This document shows positions 19,779-31,751 of a stretch of DNA of 64,000 nt, piece by piece; the stretch's first letter is position 1, and each line of letters starts with the position of its first letter. A program made the position numbers and the translations under genes. The stretch spans positions 248,001 to 312,000 of the forward strand of contig JACGCM010001441.1 in NCBI GenBank assembly GCA_014058105.1. Reading direction: 5' to 3'. A model generated the notes under the pieces. It saw nothing but the letters and a program-made list of their open reading frames with translations. It did not search any database and had not been told where the DNA came from. This stretch comes from Kingdonia uniflora (lineage: Eukaryota; Streptophyta; Magnoliopsida; Ranunculales; Circaeasteraceae).

Positions 19779-22549
19779 TGTCACGCCTCAAAATCCAGTA
19801 ATCGATAGCTTGACAAATTACTAGATTTTAAGTAGTGCAGGTCGGGGAATCCAAAGATTCTACCCCACAAATAGCCAAGCCGTAGACAAATTCTGGCTCA
19901 ACTATTCACATATAGCAATAATAATCAGAATAAAGAAATAACAATACAACAATATAACGCGGAAGCAAAGGACATATATATACATATCAGATGAAAATGT
20001 AATACAACATCTCGAATAAAACTCAACGACACATGCTGAGAACACCTACAAAAGTCCAGAATCAAAGGAAATCTGCAGCGGTAAAATCTGTCCCTGAACT
20101 GGCTACCCACGCAGCAGTCCAAGCTAATCAACCTCTGAAATGGTTAAAATGTGAGAGTGAGCAAACAACGAGCTCACTAATCCAACATAACTAAATAACT
20201 TACTAACAATTGTTACTGAAAATTAGAGTAGGGATGAATGTAATATGAAATAAGTAAATACAATCTAGCAATATAATAAGTGACCATAACAGATACAGAG
20301 TTGATAAGGAAAGGAAATAGAGTTGATGAGAGGAGAGAATAGAGAAGGAATGTGAGAAGAGAGTAGAGTAAGGAATATGAGAAGAGAATGTGATGATATG
20401 ATAATATGCAATGCCATGACCTGAAGTGAAGTGATGACTAGGATAATCCCATACTTATCCTAGATGCAATGATATGTTATGATGAGCAGTGATATTCCCA
20501 TAAATATCCCCTAATGCAGAATGATTCAGTGTTTAAAAAGTGTACGCGATCTTATTATAATGTTGGTTGATTAACAGCTAACGCCTAATTTCTTAAAGAG
20601 ATCAGTAAAGGGATTTACAGGTACGATTTGGTTAAGCTCGACCAAGCTAGGATGGTCGCACTTGATCAAAGTGGATTTGGGTGTATCAACCCACGGAACA
20701 ATAGTTCGCAACATTTCAAGGAATTTCAACCTCAACGTGGATAAGTTAGGATCTCCATGACTCTGCCTCATCCCATTCCACACTCCAAAGTGGTTGAACT
20801 AGGTATGATAGTGTCATTCCCAATCTCACAGTGTCTTTTAACCCGATCTCACGGACTCCTTGAATCTTGTCGGAGGTCAACCGAAACGGAGTGTTCGTGT
20901 ATCCAATCTCAATAAGTTTTGAAAGATGTGTTATAAGTTATAAAGTGCAACAGGTGCACAAGAAAGCAACCCAGCTGCCGCTCACACGACAACACAACCT
21001 GGATGAATAGGGACTCGGTTGCACCAACTATGCATAGCCGACACAGCAACCTAACCATCACTACATCCAGCCAAACAATCTCTTAAGGCTGGAAGTGGAA
21101 TTCCTGGGCAAGCCACGAGAACGCTAACCCAACCACCACTAATTAATTCAGGTTCTATGCGAACCAAAAACCAACTCCATAAGCAATTACAAACCCAAAC
21201 TACAGGTTAACACTTCTAACAGAATAATTCTTAGGTTAAACTATAGTTAATCACAAAATATCTCTAAGTTTAATATAACTCTCTAAAACAATACTCAGAA
21301 ACTAGTATAGAAACATAATAATGCTGAAATAAAACTCGCCTGGAGGAAATCCAAGTCCTGCGGAAGAACCAACTCGGAAACCCAATTAAAATCCACGGAA
21401 CGGTAACAAAATGCTTGATAATCTAACACCAACAATGGAGAACAACAAACAACCAATCAATTAAGGAAACGACATCAAAACCAAACCCTAGAAAACAGAC
21501 CTACGCCGAAATCGAGTGAAAAGAACGGAAAAGGAATAGGGAATTTCTTACCGAGGATAGGAGCGAAGCTTGCGACGAAGCGGGCGAAGAATCCTCGAAG
21601 CGATGGGGAAGATAGGATCAGAGTAAGGAGGAGAAGGGAATATGTTAGGGAGAGAAGAGAGAAAAAAAAAAAGGGAAAGTGAAGAAAAGAATGTTTAAAC
21701 CCAAAAAAAGCTGAAAATGAGCCTCTGTTCGAATAGGAAATGATCCTATTCGAAGAAAGTGAAGTGTATTCGAACAGAGAAGAGGGGTCTATTTGAACAG
21801 AAAGGTTCCTGTTCGGACAGAACTGCTCCTGCACCAATCAAATGACCCCGGAGGCACAACAGACCACCCCGGACACCCTCGAAACACCACGGAACACCGC
21901 CACTACCACACAAACACTATTACAGGCCCAACAAAAGTTTTCCAAAGTAGAAACACCACCTCCACCGCCTCACGGCCACCAAAATGCCTAAACCCCCAAA
22001 AAGGAATCTTTTCCTCGGGAAACTTCGGAAACCTACCGGCCAATCCAACGGCTCACTGGAACCACCCCAAATCACACACACAACATACAAAAATCACTAG
22101 CAACCCATCTAGGGGTTCCCACAAATCATAACACCGCCGTAACGCTTAAAACCACCGGAATGCCAAAAAGGATTCTTTGCCTGAAAAAACCCCAGAAACC
22201 TACCGGCCAATCCAACGGCTCACTGGAACCACACCAAACCACAAACACAGCAATTAAACATCATCACCAACCCATCTAGGGGTTCCCAAGGCCACAACCA
22301 CACCTCTTCCTCCGAATGACCACCGAACCGCCAAAACTACAAAAGGAATCTAATACTAAACCACCGAAAGGAATAAATGGATGCATAATGGATGAATAAA
22401 ATGGATGAAAGAGTACATGCGGAAAATGAATGCGGAACTTAACGTGAAGGAAATGAGTCTAATATGCCGATGCGATAAAGAATATGAATATATGAGCGGA
22501 AAAGGAATATGAGTGAATATTAGGAATAAATGAAATACGGGTCATTACA
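19779..22549 (-). repeat. Tekay 3' LTR (left), main part
   Basis: It starts TGTCACGCCTCAAAATCC and ends GGGTCATTACA, and matches the right LTR (27652-30426) along its whole length with scattered substitutions and small indels. A possible minus-strand TATA box (GTATATATATG, about 19974-19985) lies roughly 200 bp from the transcript-side end. Within it, a ~167 bp segment beginning ACCGGCCAATCCAACGGCTC is duplicated (about 22034 and 22202). Near 21725-21830 several TTCGAA-type palindromic motifs cluster. Confidence 0.9.
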
Positions 22550-22798
22550 ATTATATTATGAAGGTGACCTTTTCTGAGCTTTACAATGAAGAGTTAAATA
22601 ATCTGTTAGCTACTCTACTAAACCTATGGAAGATAAACAAATAATGCCAATTTCCTTAAAGGACGGTACAATAGTGAGAGGCCTTGAAGAAGAGGTTGTG
22701 CATAGTGCAATGAAATTTGTAGTCTGTTGGAGCATGGATCGGATAAAAAAAAGGATTATAAGTGAATATTAGGAATAAATGAAATACGGGTCATTACA
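22550..22798. repeat. Interruption of Tekay left LTR: copied kinesin flank plus duplicated LTR tail
   Basis: Directly after the LTR end (GGGTCATTACA at 22549) comes ATTATATTATGAAGGTGACC, a diverged copy of the host kinesin sequence found after the right LTR (30427 to about 30640). It runs about 200 bp, then at GGATAAAAAAAAGG switches back to a second LTR tail (GAATATTAGGAATAAATG... ending TCATTACA at 22798), followed by the polypurine tract. The kinesin copy has several deletions relative to 30427-30640, so the event is not recent. It is absent from the right LTR. Confidence 0.85.
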
Positions 22799-22799
22799 A

Positions 22800-22811
22800 T
22801 CTTTCCCCCTA
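22800..22811 (-). other. Tekay polypurine tract
   Basis: The coding strand reads AGGGGGAAAGA just before the LTR start TGTAATGACCC, as expected for second-strand priming. It directly follows the duplicated LTR tail, so the true internal region begins here. Confidence 0.75.
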
Positions 22812-24130
22812 AAAAAAATTTCCCCCGAAATTGAACGCATACCTCATCCTGAGAATAAAAGTGGATAGTGCCTCCTCACATCAGCCTCTAACTCCCAGGT
22901 AGCCTCCTCTGGACCATGGTGACTCCACTGGACTTTCACAAGCGGAATAACCTTGTGACGAAGAACCTTTTCCTCGCAATCCAAAATACACTCCGGAGGC
23001 TCAAGATACGAGGCATCGTCCCGAACCTCTATCGGTTCCCAATCAATCACGTGAGTAGGGTGCCGCTCGTACTTCCTCAACATAAAAACATGGAAGACGC
23101 TATGAACTCTGCTCAGCTGCAGCGGCAATGCCAAACGGTATGCTAACTTTCCAACTCTGCCAGAATCTCAAACGGGCAAATATATCTCGGAGCTAGCTTC
23201 CCCTTCTTGCTGAAACGCATCACGCCCCTCATCGGTGAAACCTTCAGCAAAACATGATCCCCGATCCGAAACTCTAGCGGTCTCCAGCGGATGTCGGCAT
23301 AACTCTTCTGTCGACTTTGTGCTGTACGTAACCGATCCCTGATGGTAGTAACTGCCTCAGTAGTCTCCCGAACCAAGTCTGGACCCAGTAAGCTCTGCTC
23401 ACCAACCTTTGCCCAACTCAAAGGTGATCTGCATGGTCTACCATATAAAGCCTCGTAAGGTGCCATCCCGATGCTCGACTGAAAATTGTTGTTGTATGCG
23501 AACTCCGCTCAATGTAAATACTCATCCCAGCTGCCCTTGAAGTCCAAAACACGAGCTCAAAGCATATCCTCAAGGATCTGGTTAACTCGTTTTGTCTGAC
23601 CATCAGCCTGAGGGTGAAATGTTGTACTGAAATCTAGTCTAGTATCCATAGCTCGCTGAAAACTCTGCCAAAATTTGCTGGTAAACCTGGCATCTCTATC
23701 TGACATAATAGACACTGGAACCCCATGTAAACGAACAATCTCCCTCACATATATCCTGCTCAACTCATCAGTAGTCATAGTTGTGCGAACTGGAATGAAA
23801 TGTGCCGATTTTGTCAATCGGTCCACAATAACCCAAATAGAATCGTGTTGCTTCTTCGTCAGCGGTAAACCCGATATGAAGTCCATCGTGACGTGCTCCC
23901 ATTTTCACTCAGGAATAGGTAAAGGTTTAAGCTGTCCCGCCGATTTCTGATGCTCGGCCTTCACCTCCCGGCAAGTTAGACATATGGAAACAAATGCAGC
24001 ATCTCGCCCTTCATATTGTCTCACAAAAAATGTCTCTTCAGGTCCTGGTACATCTTCGTACTGCCTGGATGGATAGTGTATCTCGAACCATGAGCCTCAC
24101 TCAAAACCTTGTGTTTTAGTACCTCAGAAT
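22812..24130 (-). pseudogene. Tekay integrase with chromodomain-like tail
   Basis: Blocks in order are MDFISGLPLTKKQHDSIWVI and VDRLTKSAHFIPV (23557-23886, first Asp), VSIMSDRDARFTSKFW (second Asp) and HPQADGQTKRVNQILED, where the third catalytic residue, normally Glu in QTERVNQ, is Lys. The core continues as ALYGRPCRSPLSWAKVGE and RDRLRTAQSRQKSYAD (23143-23466). The C-terminus at 22844-23134 reads IPLVKVQWSHHGPEEATWEL and ADVRRHYPLLF, the chromodomain fold that targets chromoviruses to heterochromatin. The domain is split over frames. The Glu-to-Lys change alone would inactivate it. Confidence 0.85.
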
Positions 24131-25830
24131 CTGGCATGCATAATATGCCCCTGTATCTGATGCTGCCATCTAAACTAACTGTCCAATCAGGTCTGGTGTC
24201 GTCTGAAGCCCAAGACTGTAATCTATCGCCCTGCTGCTGCACCTCTATAATTTGAGAAATCAAAGATGGCTGAACTCTCAGATTTGCAATAAGACCACCC
24301 GTAGTCTGCGAACTCAAAGTCAACTTGAACTCCGCAATGTCACTCAGCATCGTCCACTCACGAATCATCAGACGTGCAAGTAATCCTCTAGGCAAACGAC
24401 TCAAGGCGTTGGCCACCACATTCGCCTTCCCTGGGTGATACTGCCAATCTGCATCGTAGTCCTTAAGAAATTCCATCCACCTGCGTTGTCTCATGTTCAG
24501 CTCCTTCTGAGAGAAAAGATACCGCAAACTCTTGTGATCGGAAAAGAGCTCGAATCTTTCCCCGTAAAGGTAGTGTCTCTAGATCTTCAGCGCATAAACC
24601 ACTTCTACCAACTCGAGGTCATGAGTAGGATAATTCCTCTCGTGTACCTTAAGTTGTCTCGAAGCATAAGCCACCAGCTTGCCCTTCTGTATCAAAACAT
24701 AACCAAGTCTACTGAGCGATACATTACTGTATACTCTGTACCTCTGCCCACTGGACGGAACAATCAGAACTGGTACTGTCGTCAATCTCTTCTCCAACTC
24801 TACGAAAGCTGAAGAGCACCTATCGTCCCAAACAAACCGAACGTCCTTCTGTGTCCAACGAGTCAAAGGAGCTGTAATTCCTGAAAACCCCTCAATGAAT
24901 CTGCGATAGTAACCCGCTAAACCCAGAAAACTACGAATCTCGGTAACACTCGTTGGCTGTGCCCAATCTGCGACTGCTGCAACCTTGGAAGGATCTACTA
25001 CAATTCCATACTTAGACACCACGTACCCAAGGAATTTCACCACCTGCTGCCAAAGCTCACATTTTTTAAACTTCGCGAATAATGCGTTCTCCCGCAAAGT
25101 CTGTAAAGCGGTCCTCAAATGCTCCTTGTACTCTGCCTCAGTCCTCGAATATATCAGAATGTCATCGACGAACACAATGACGAACAGGTCAAGAAAAGGG
25201 CTGAAAACACGGTTCATAAAATCCATAGAGGCTGCGGGCGCGTACGTCAAACCGAATGGCATAACTAGAAACTCATAGTGTCCGTAACGAGTCCGAAAGG
25301 CTGTCTTCAAAATATCAGCTGCCCTGATCCTCACCTGGTGGTAACCTGATCTAAGATCAATCTTCGATAAAAACTATACTCCTCAAAACTGGTCAAACAA
25401 GTCCTCGATCCTCCGCAACGGATATCTGTTCTTGATCGTGACTTTGCTCAACTCGCGGTAGTCAATACACAAATGCATCGAGCCGTCATTCTTCTTTACG
25501 AATAAAACTGGAGCTCCCCTCCGTGAAGTACTCGGTTGAATAAATTCCTGATCCATCAACTCAGAAATCTGATCCTTCAATTCCTTCAGTTTAACAGGTG
25601 CCATACGGTACGGTGCCTTCAAAATCGGTGTTGTGCCCGGAACAAGATCTATGCCAAAATCAATCACTCTCATCGGCGGTAAACTGGGAATCTGCTGGAA
25701 AACGTTAGAATAATCGTAAACTACCGGAATAGAGCTAACGTCCACACCCGAGGACTCTAACTCTAGGAAAGCTAATAAGCCATCCCCTGACTGCATAGGT
25801 TTCGAACTAGAGAACACGAATCGCCTCTCA
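24131..25830 (-). pseudogene. Tekay reverse transcriptase and RNase H
   Basis: RT motifs run [40 protein letters not shown] and [20 protein letters not shown] (25383-25817), then, in another frame, [20 protein letters not shown] and the active site [12 protein letters not shown] (24579-25334). RNase H follows with [16 protein letters not shown], where the usual catalytic Asp (YSDAS) is replaced by Asn, then [20 protein letters not shown] and, downstream, [14 protein letters not shown]. One frameshift/stop near 25334-25383 and another near 24530 interrupt the polyprotein. The enzyme would copy element RNA into DNA. Confidence 0.9.
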
Positions 25831-26360
25831 CCGGGAATACAAAAGGTAACCGTCTTCTCGAAGCAGTCTAAAGTGACCCGGTGCGTAGATTAATAGGTCT
25901 GCTGAGAAGATTCGACCACAAACAACTATCGGGAAATCTCTACATATACGTGAGATAGACACCGAGGAATCTAAAGGAGTACCCACGGAAACCTCATCAA
26001 TCAATAAATAAGACTCAAAGCCAATAATGAAGAGAAATACAGATGCGATGAATGAATGCGATGCACCAAAATCAAAATGGACGTGAGCGAGCGAATAAGA
26101 GATATGGATCGTACCTTCTACCACAGGTGGAGCGGTGCGAGCGTCGCGCCTCCCCACTGTAAATACTCTGCCCTGACCACAGCCCTGAACCTGGCCATAC
26201 TGCTATACTGGATGATGCAGTCTCTGAACACCCTGAGCTCCTGGAAATATCTGTCTGCCCTGAGGACCCTGAAACTGCCTCTATGGAAACTGTTAAACCT
26301 GAGGAACCTGCTGCGGTTGTGGCTGGTAACCAACTGAACCCTGAAACTGTCCTAGCGGCT
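25831..26360 (-). pseudogene. Tekay protease
   Basis: The open stretch at 25828-26157 reads VVEGTIHISYSLAHVHFDFG and ASHSFIASVF. The aspartic protease motif is normally DSGASHSFI; here it is DFGASHSFI, so the catalytic Asp and Gly remain while Ser is Phe. It lies between gag and RT as in all chromoviruses. The linker region up to 26360 shows glutamine/proline-rich sequence in a shifted frame and no other domain. Confidence 0.75.
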
Positions 26361-27474
26361 GCTAACCTCTGTCTGGTTTGGGACAGAGCTTCCAAACATG
26401 CCCAATTCCCCCACAGTTCCAACAAGTGTGCGAAGAAAGTTGTGCCCCCTCTAAATATTGTCCGCCCGTAACTCTCGCTGGTGTACCTTCAAATCTCTGC
26501 CTCTTCGAACCCAAGCTGTCATATGGTGTTTGAATCACCTTGCCCTTATCTGGTCTTGTATCCTGTCTCGATGGGTTCCTCGCGTCTCTGGATCTGCGAT
26601 CCTCTACCTTATTTTGTTCTAAAGCTAACGCTTTAGACAAAACCTCCCTGTAAGTACTGACACCGGAAGAGATCAAGAACCTCCAGAAGAATGGATGAAG
26701 ACCTCTCAAAATTTTCATCTTCTTCTGTTCCTCATCCTGAACAATAAACAGTACATAACGAGCGAGCTCGTTAAACCTCTGATCATAGCGAGCCACACTC
26801 ATATCACCCTACTCAAGTGTATAGAACTCAGAAATACAGGCATCTCTGTAGCTCTGCAGAAAATACTGATCGAAGAAACACTCTTGGAATGACGACCAAA
26901 GAATAGGAGACTCTAAAACTGTCCTTTTGGCCATATCCCCCCAATAATCTTCCTCGCCCTGAAGCAGGTAAGCTGCAAGTGTCACCCACTAATCATCGGG
27001 ACACTTCATCGCGTCCAAGGTCTTCTCTATAGACCTGAACCATGCCTCGGCCTCTGAAGGAATCAATGTGCCAGAAAAAGTAGGGTGCTTGTATCTCCGA
27101 AGCTGCTCTGAGTAACTATGCTCCCTGTGTACTGGGCTCCTAGCCTGCTAAAAGGAAGCGATAAAACTTTCCATAAACTGCTTCATCTCTGCTGAAACAC
27201 CTGAAGCTGCTGGAACTGGTAAAACACCTAGATGCCCTGGAAGCACTAGAGTAAGCGGGGCACTCTGATGAATCTGAACCCCTGGTGCTACTCCCATACC
27301 AACCCCAGCCTCAGAAACTATTAGCTCTGTCTGCGGGATCAGAACAGACCCCGAACTCTCCTGACTAACCACTGGCTCATCAGCCACTACTCCGCTGCGC
27401 AAACCCTGGCAAGCACCACCTCAGATACCCCCACGGGTTCCAGCACGACCTCTACCTCTGCCACCGCTAGCCAT
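26361..27474 (-). pseudogene. Tekay gag with zinc knuckle
   Basis: The start is placed at the ATG complementary to 27472-27474, which opens MASGGRGRGRAGTRGG about 160 bp inside the primer site. A stop follows within 20 codons. The Gag domain is readable as SVARYDQRFNELARYVLFIV and KILRGLHPFFWRFLISSG (26362-26802), and ends with the CCHC knuckle CWNCGGIGHVWKLCPKP. The gag protein forms the virus-like particle and binds RNA. The middle portion (26800-27150) is split across frames. Confidence 0.82.
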
Positions 27475-27635
27475 CTGTCACGAATAAGGAAACACAACTA
27501 AGGAACGGATAGGAAGAGATTAGGAATAGGAAAGGAATAGGATAAAGCATAAATCTGAAAAGAATCGATCCTAACTCCGTCTAAAGAATAACTCCTCATA
27601 TGATCTGCAATAACAATGATAAGGATTAACCTTAC

Positions 27636-27647
27636 GCTCTGATACCA
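27636..27647 (-). other. Tekay primer-binding site (initiator tRNA-Met)
   Basis: The coding strand reads TGGTATCAGAGC, the exact complement of the plant initiator tRNA-Met 3' end used by many plant retrotransposons. It lies four bases from the LTR edge at 27652. Confidence 0.92.
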
Positions 27648-27651
27648 AGTT

Positions 27652-30426
27652 TATCACGCCCCAAAATCCAGTAATCAATAGCTTGACCAATTACTAGATT
27701 CTAAGTAGTGCAGGTTGGGGAATCCAAAGATTCTACCCCCCAAATAGCCAAGCCGTAGACAAATTCTGCCTCGGCTATTCACATATAGCAATAATCATCA
27801 GAATAAAGAAATAACAATAAAACAATATAACGCGGAAGCAAAAAACATATATATACATATCATATGAAAATGTAATACAACATCTCGAATAAATCTCAGC
27901 GACACATGCTGAGAACACCTGCAGATGTCCAGAACCAAAGGAAATCTGTAGCGGCAAAATCTGTCCCTGTACTGGCTACCCACGCAGCAGTCCAAGCTAA
28001 TCAGCCTCTGAAATGGTTAAAATGCGAGAGTGAGCAATCAACGAGCTCACTAATCTAACAGAACTAAATAACTTACTAACAACTGGTACTGAAAATTAGA
28101 GTAGAGATGAAAGTAATATAAAATAGGTAAATACAATCTAGCAATATAATAAGTGACCATAACAGATACAGAGTTGATAAGGAAAGGAAATAGAGTTGAT
28201 GAGAGGAGAGAATAGAGAAGGAATGTGATAAGAAAGTAGAGTAAGGAATATGAGAAGAGAATGTGATGATATGATAATATGCAATGCCATGACCTGAAGT
28301 GAAGTAATGACTAGGATAATCCCATACTTATCCTAGATGCAATGATATGTTATGATGAGCAGTGATATTCCCATAAATATCCCCTAATGCATAATGATTC
28401 AGCGTTTTAAAAGTGTACACGATCTTATTATAATGTTGGTTGATTAACTGCCAACGTCTAATTTCATAAAGAGATCAGTAAAAGGATACACAGGTACGAT
28501 TTGGTTAAGCTCGACCAAGCTAGGATGGTCGTACTTGATCAAACTGGATTAGGGTGTATCAACCAGCGGAACAATAGTCCGTAACATTTCAAGGTATTTT
28601 AACCTCAACGTGGATAAGTTAGGATCTCCATGACTCTGCCTCATACAATTCCACACTCCGGAGTGGTTGAACTAGGTATGATAGTGTCATTCCCAATCTC
28701 ACCGTGTCTTTTAACTCGATCTCACGGACTCCTTGGATCCTGTCGGAGGTCAACCAAAACGGAGTGTTCGTGTATCTAATCTTAATAAGTTTCGAAAGAT
28801 GTGTTATATGTTTTAAAGTGCAAAAGGTGCACAAGAATGTAACCCAGCTGCCGCTCACACGGCAACATAACCAGGATGAATAGAGACTCAGTTACACCGA
28901 CTATGCATAGCCGACACAGCAACCTAACCGTCACTACATCCAACCCAACAATCTCTTAAGGCTGGAAGGGGCATTCCGGGTAAGCCATGAGAACGCTAAC
29001 CCAACCACCACTAACTAACTCAGGCCTTATGCAAACCAAAAACCAGCTCTATAAACAATTACAAACCCAAACTACAGGTTAACACTTCTAACAGAATAAT
29101 TCCTGGGTTAAACTATAGTTAATCCCATAACATCTCTAAGTTCAATATAACTCTTTAAAACAATACTCAGAAACTAGTATAGAAACTTAATAATGCTGGA
29201 ATAAAACTCGCCTGAAGGAAATCTAAGTCCTGCAGAAGAATCAACTCGGAAACCCAACTAAAATCTGCGGAATGGTAACAGAATGCCTGATAATCTAACA
29301 CCAACAATGGAGAACAACAAACAACCAATCAATTAAGGAAATGACATCAAAATCAAACCCAAGAAATCAGACCTACGCCGAAATCAAGTGAAAATAACAG
29401 AAAAAAATCGGGAATTTCTTACCAAGGATAGGAGCGAAGCTTACGACGAAGCGGTGAAGAATCCTCTATGCGATGGGGAATATAAGATCTAGAGTAAGGT
29501 GGAGAGGGGAATTGGTTAGGGAGAGAAGAGAGAGAGATAAAAAAAGGGAAAGTGAAGGAAATTATGTTTAAACCCAAAAAAAGCTGAAAACGAGCCTTTG
29601 TTCGAATAGGAAATGATCCTGTATATTTTAATAGAGAAGGGTTATGTTCTAATAGAATGGGGTCTATTCGAACAGAAAGGTCTCTGTTCGAACCGAACTG
29701 CTCCTGCACCAAAAAAATAACCCCGGAGGCTCCACGGACCACCCCGGACACCCCGGAAACACCACGGACCACCACCACTACCACACAAGCACTATTACAA
29801 GCCCAACAAAGGTTTTCCAAAGTAGAAACACCACCTCCACCGCCTCACGGCCACCAAAATGCCTAAACCCCCAAAAATGAATTTTTTCCTCAGGAAACTC
29901 TGGAAAGCTACCGGCCAATCGAACGGCTCACCGGAACCACCCCAAATCACACACACAACATACAAACATCACTACCAACCCATCTAGGGGTTCCCAAAAA
30001 TCATTACACCGCCGTAACGCCTAAACCACCGGAATGCCAAAAAGGATTATTTGCCCGGAAAAACTCCGAAAACCTTCCGACCAATCCAATGGCTCACCAA
30101 AACCACACCTAACCAAAAACACAGAAATTAAACATCTTCACCAACCCATATAGGGGTTCCCAAGGCCACAACGCCACCTCCTCCACCTCCGAATGACCAC
30201 CGAACCGCCAAAACTACAAAAGGAATCTAATTCTAAACCACCGAAAGGAATAAATGGATGCATAATGGATGAATAAAATGGATGAAAGAGTACATGCGAA
30301 AAATGAATGCGAAACTTAATGTGAAGGAAATGAATCTAATATGCCGATGAGATAAGGAATAGGAATATATGAGTGGAAAAGGAATATGAGTGAATATTAG
30401 GAATAAATGAAATACGGGTCATTACA
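27652..30426 (-). repeat. Tekay 5' LTR (right)
   Basis: A 2,775 bp LTR starting TATCACGCC (TGTCACGCC in the left copy) and ending GGGTCATTACA. It is followed by the TSD ATTAT and the resumed kinesin exon. A possible minus-strand TATA box lies at about 27847-27858. It lacks the 249 bp interruption of the left LTR. Confidence 0.9.
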
Positions 30427-30905
30427 ATTATATTATGAAGGTGAACTTTTCGGAGCTTTACAATGAAGAATTAACTAATCTATTAGCTACTGAAGACTCC
30501 ACTAAACCTATGGAAGATAAACAAAAAAAGCCAATTTCCTTAATGGAGGATGGTAAGGGCGGTGCGATAGTGAGAGGCCTTGAAGAAGAGGTTCTGCATA
30601 GTGCAAATGAAATTTGTAGTCTATTGGAGCATGGATCGTATAAAAGGCGCACTGTGGATACCTTGTTAAATAAGCATAGCATGTAAAAATTGTCTATTGT
30701 AATGCAATACAATCTTGAAGAGCTTGCGTACAATACTAATTAGACCATCTTTTTCTTATGCAGCCACTCTCATTCTATATTTTCCATCACTATCCATGTA
30801 AAAGAAGCAACCGTGGATGATGAGGATCTTATCAAATGTGGCAAGCTTAATCTTGTAGACTTGGCAGGTCCGAAAATATTTCTCGTTCAGGCGCAAGAGA
30901 GGTAC
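30427..30905 (+). pseudogene. Kinesin-5 motor domain fragment, 3' part
   Basis: The exon broken by the Tekay insertion resumes at the TSD and reads MKVNFSELYNEELTNLLATE, then KPISLMEDGKGG, IVRGLEEEVLHSANEICSLL and RRTVDTLLNKHS to about 30680. After an intron ending CTTATGCAG at 30762, the next exon reads [15 protein letters not shown] and [11 protein letters not shown]. One base is lost there: the shifted frame continues [11 protein letters not shown], the switch II region of kinesins, to a donor at about 30902. The text matches the plant kinesin-5 motor core. The C-terminal motor, neck and stalk are absent. Confidence 0.88.
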
Positions 30906-31086
30906 GTTGTTACCTCATTATTAATTATATTAATCCAAAGGTCCACTAAAAGAAGGTTTATACAGAGACCAGTCGAGACCACCCTTTCTTCTTTTTTTAA
31001 TCATATGTTGATAAATGTCTTGTTAGAATTATTAGCTTTGGGACATTTGTATCATTTGAAATATTGTTTTTCGTTATGCTTTTCAG

Positions 31087-31751
31087 TGTTGGACTGCGAA
31101 CCATATTTGGGTGATATGAAGTTTATCCAAGAGTTGAACCAAACAAATGGCTTGTTCAAGTTTGTTAGAATTATGAGAGAAAAGTTTCAAGCCACTACAT
31201 TAAAAGGTATAACCCTGTATCTTGTATATCACCTTTTCAGAAAGCTGCCATTTAGTTTGCGTCCAATAACTCAATTAGGAGAGTGTACTCTTACATGTAT
31301 TTGTAAGGCTTTATGTAATACTTAGTATTAAAATAATTGTATTGTCTAATACTCATACTGGACAGTTTTATTCATCGCTCAATCCACAAAAAGGTTCTGG
31401 GCTTTCAAAAATCACATATTTGATATAGTATATAAATATGCAATGAATTATGTTTTGCCAAATATTAATTCGAGTCCTCGGACATCAAACCCGAAATTTA
31501 CTTAAAGATTTTGCGTACCAATATTTATAACATATACCAAATTGTTTACTCATGGTATTGCTTGATTCATGTATAATTTAGGTCCAGTAAATTATGGAAG
31601 AGTGTTTCTATCTGAAAGCAGTTATTAACAAGTTTTTCTTGTGTTTAATTTGGCAGGAGCTATATTGGAAGATATATTTATGTTTCTGGACACATCAACA
31701 GTTTCTACACCTGCACCAGCTGCGTCCATTTCGGGTGATGGGAGTGATTCT
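31087..31751 (+). pseudogene. Unrecognised captured exon-like segments
   Basis: After the kinesin piece come two segments preceded by good acceptors. About 31087-31206 (after TGCTTTTCAG) reads [20 protein letters not shown] and [20 protein letters not shown]. About 31656-31751 (after TTTGGCAG) reads GAILEDIFMFLDTSTVSTPA and ends at the second CACTA terminus. Neither continues the kinesin-5 motor as I know it. They may be exons from further genes or intronic sequence. I do not recognise a family. 31326-31577 between them is A+T-rich with no feature seen. Confidence 0.3.

Larger units (their letters stand above)
19779..30426 (-). mobile_element. Tekay/Del-type chromovirus (Ty3/gypsy), nested
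   Basis: A 10.6 kb minus-strand LTR retrotransposon flanked by a perfect 5 bp duplication, ATTAT (19774-19778 and 30427-30431). It has 2.77 kb LTRs, an initiator-Met tRNA primer site, gag with zinc knuckle, protease, RT, RNase H, integrase and a C-terminal chromodomain-like segment. The chromodomain and very long LTRs fit the Tekay (Del) clade. It inserted into the captured kinesin-5 exon inside the CACTA element. The left LTR contains a 249 bp interruption (22550-22798). Stops and a lost integrase Glu make it inactive. Confidence 0.88.

Noticed and set aside
21793..22131. 112-codon plus-strand frame in the Tekay left LTR
   Set aside because: Pro/Thr/His-rich translation of repetitive LTR DNA, on the strand opposite the element, and not kept open in the right LTR.
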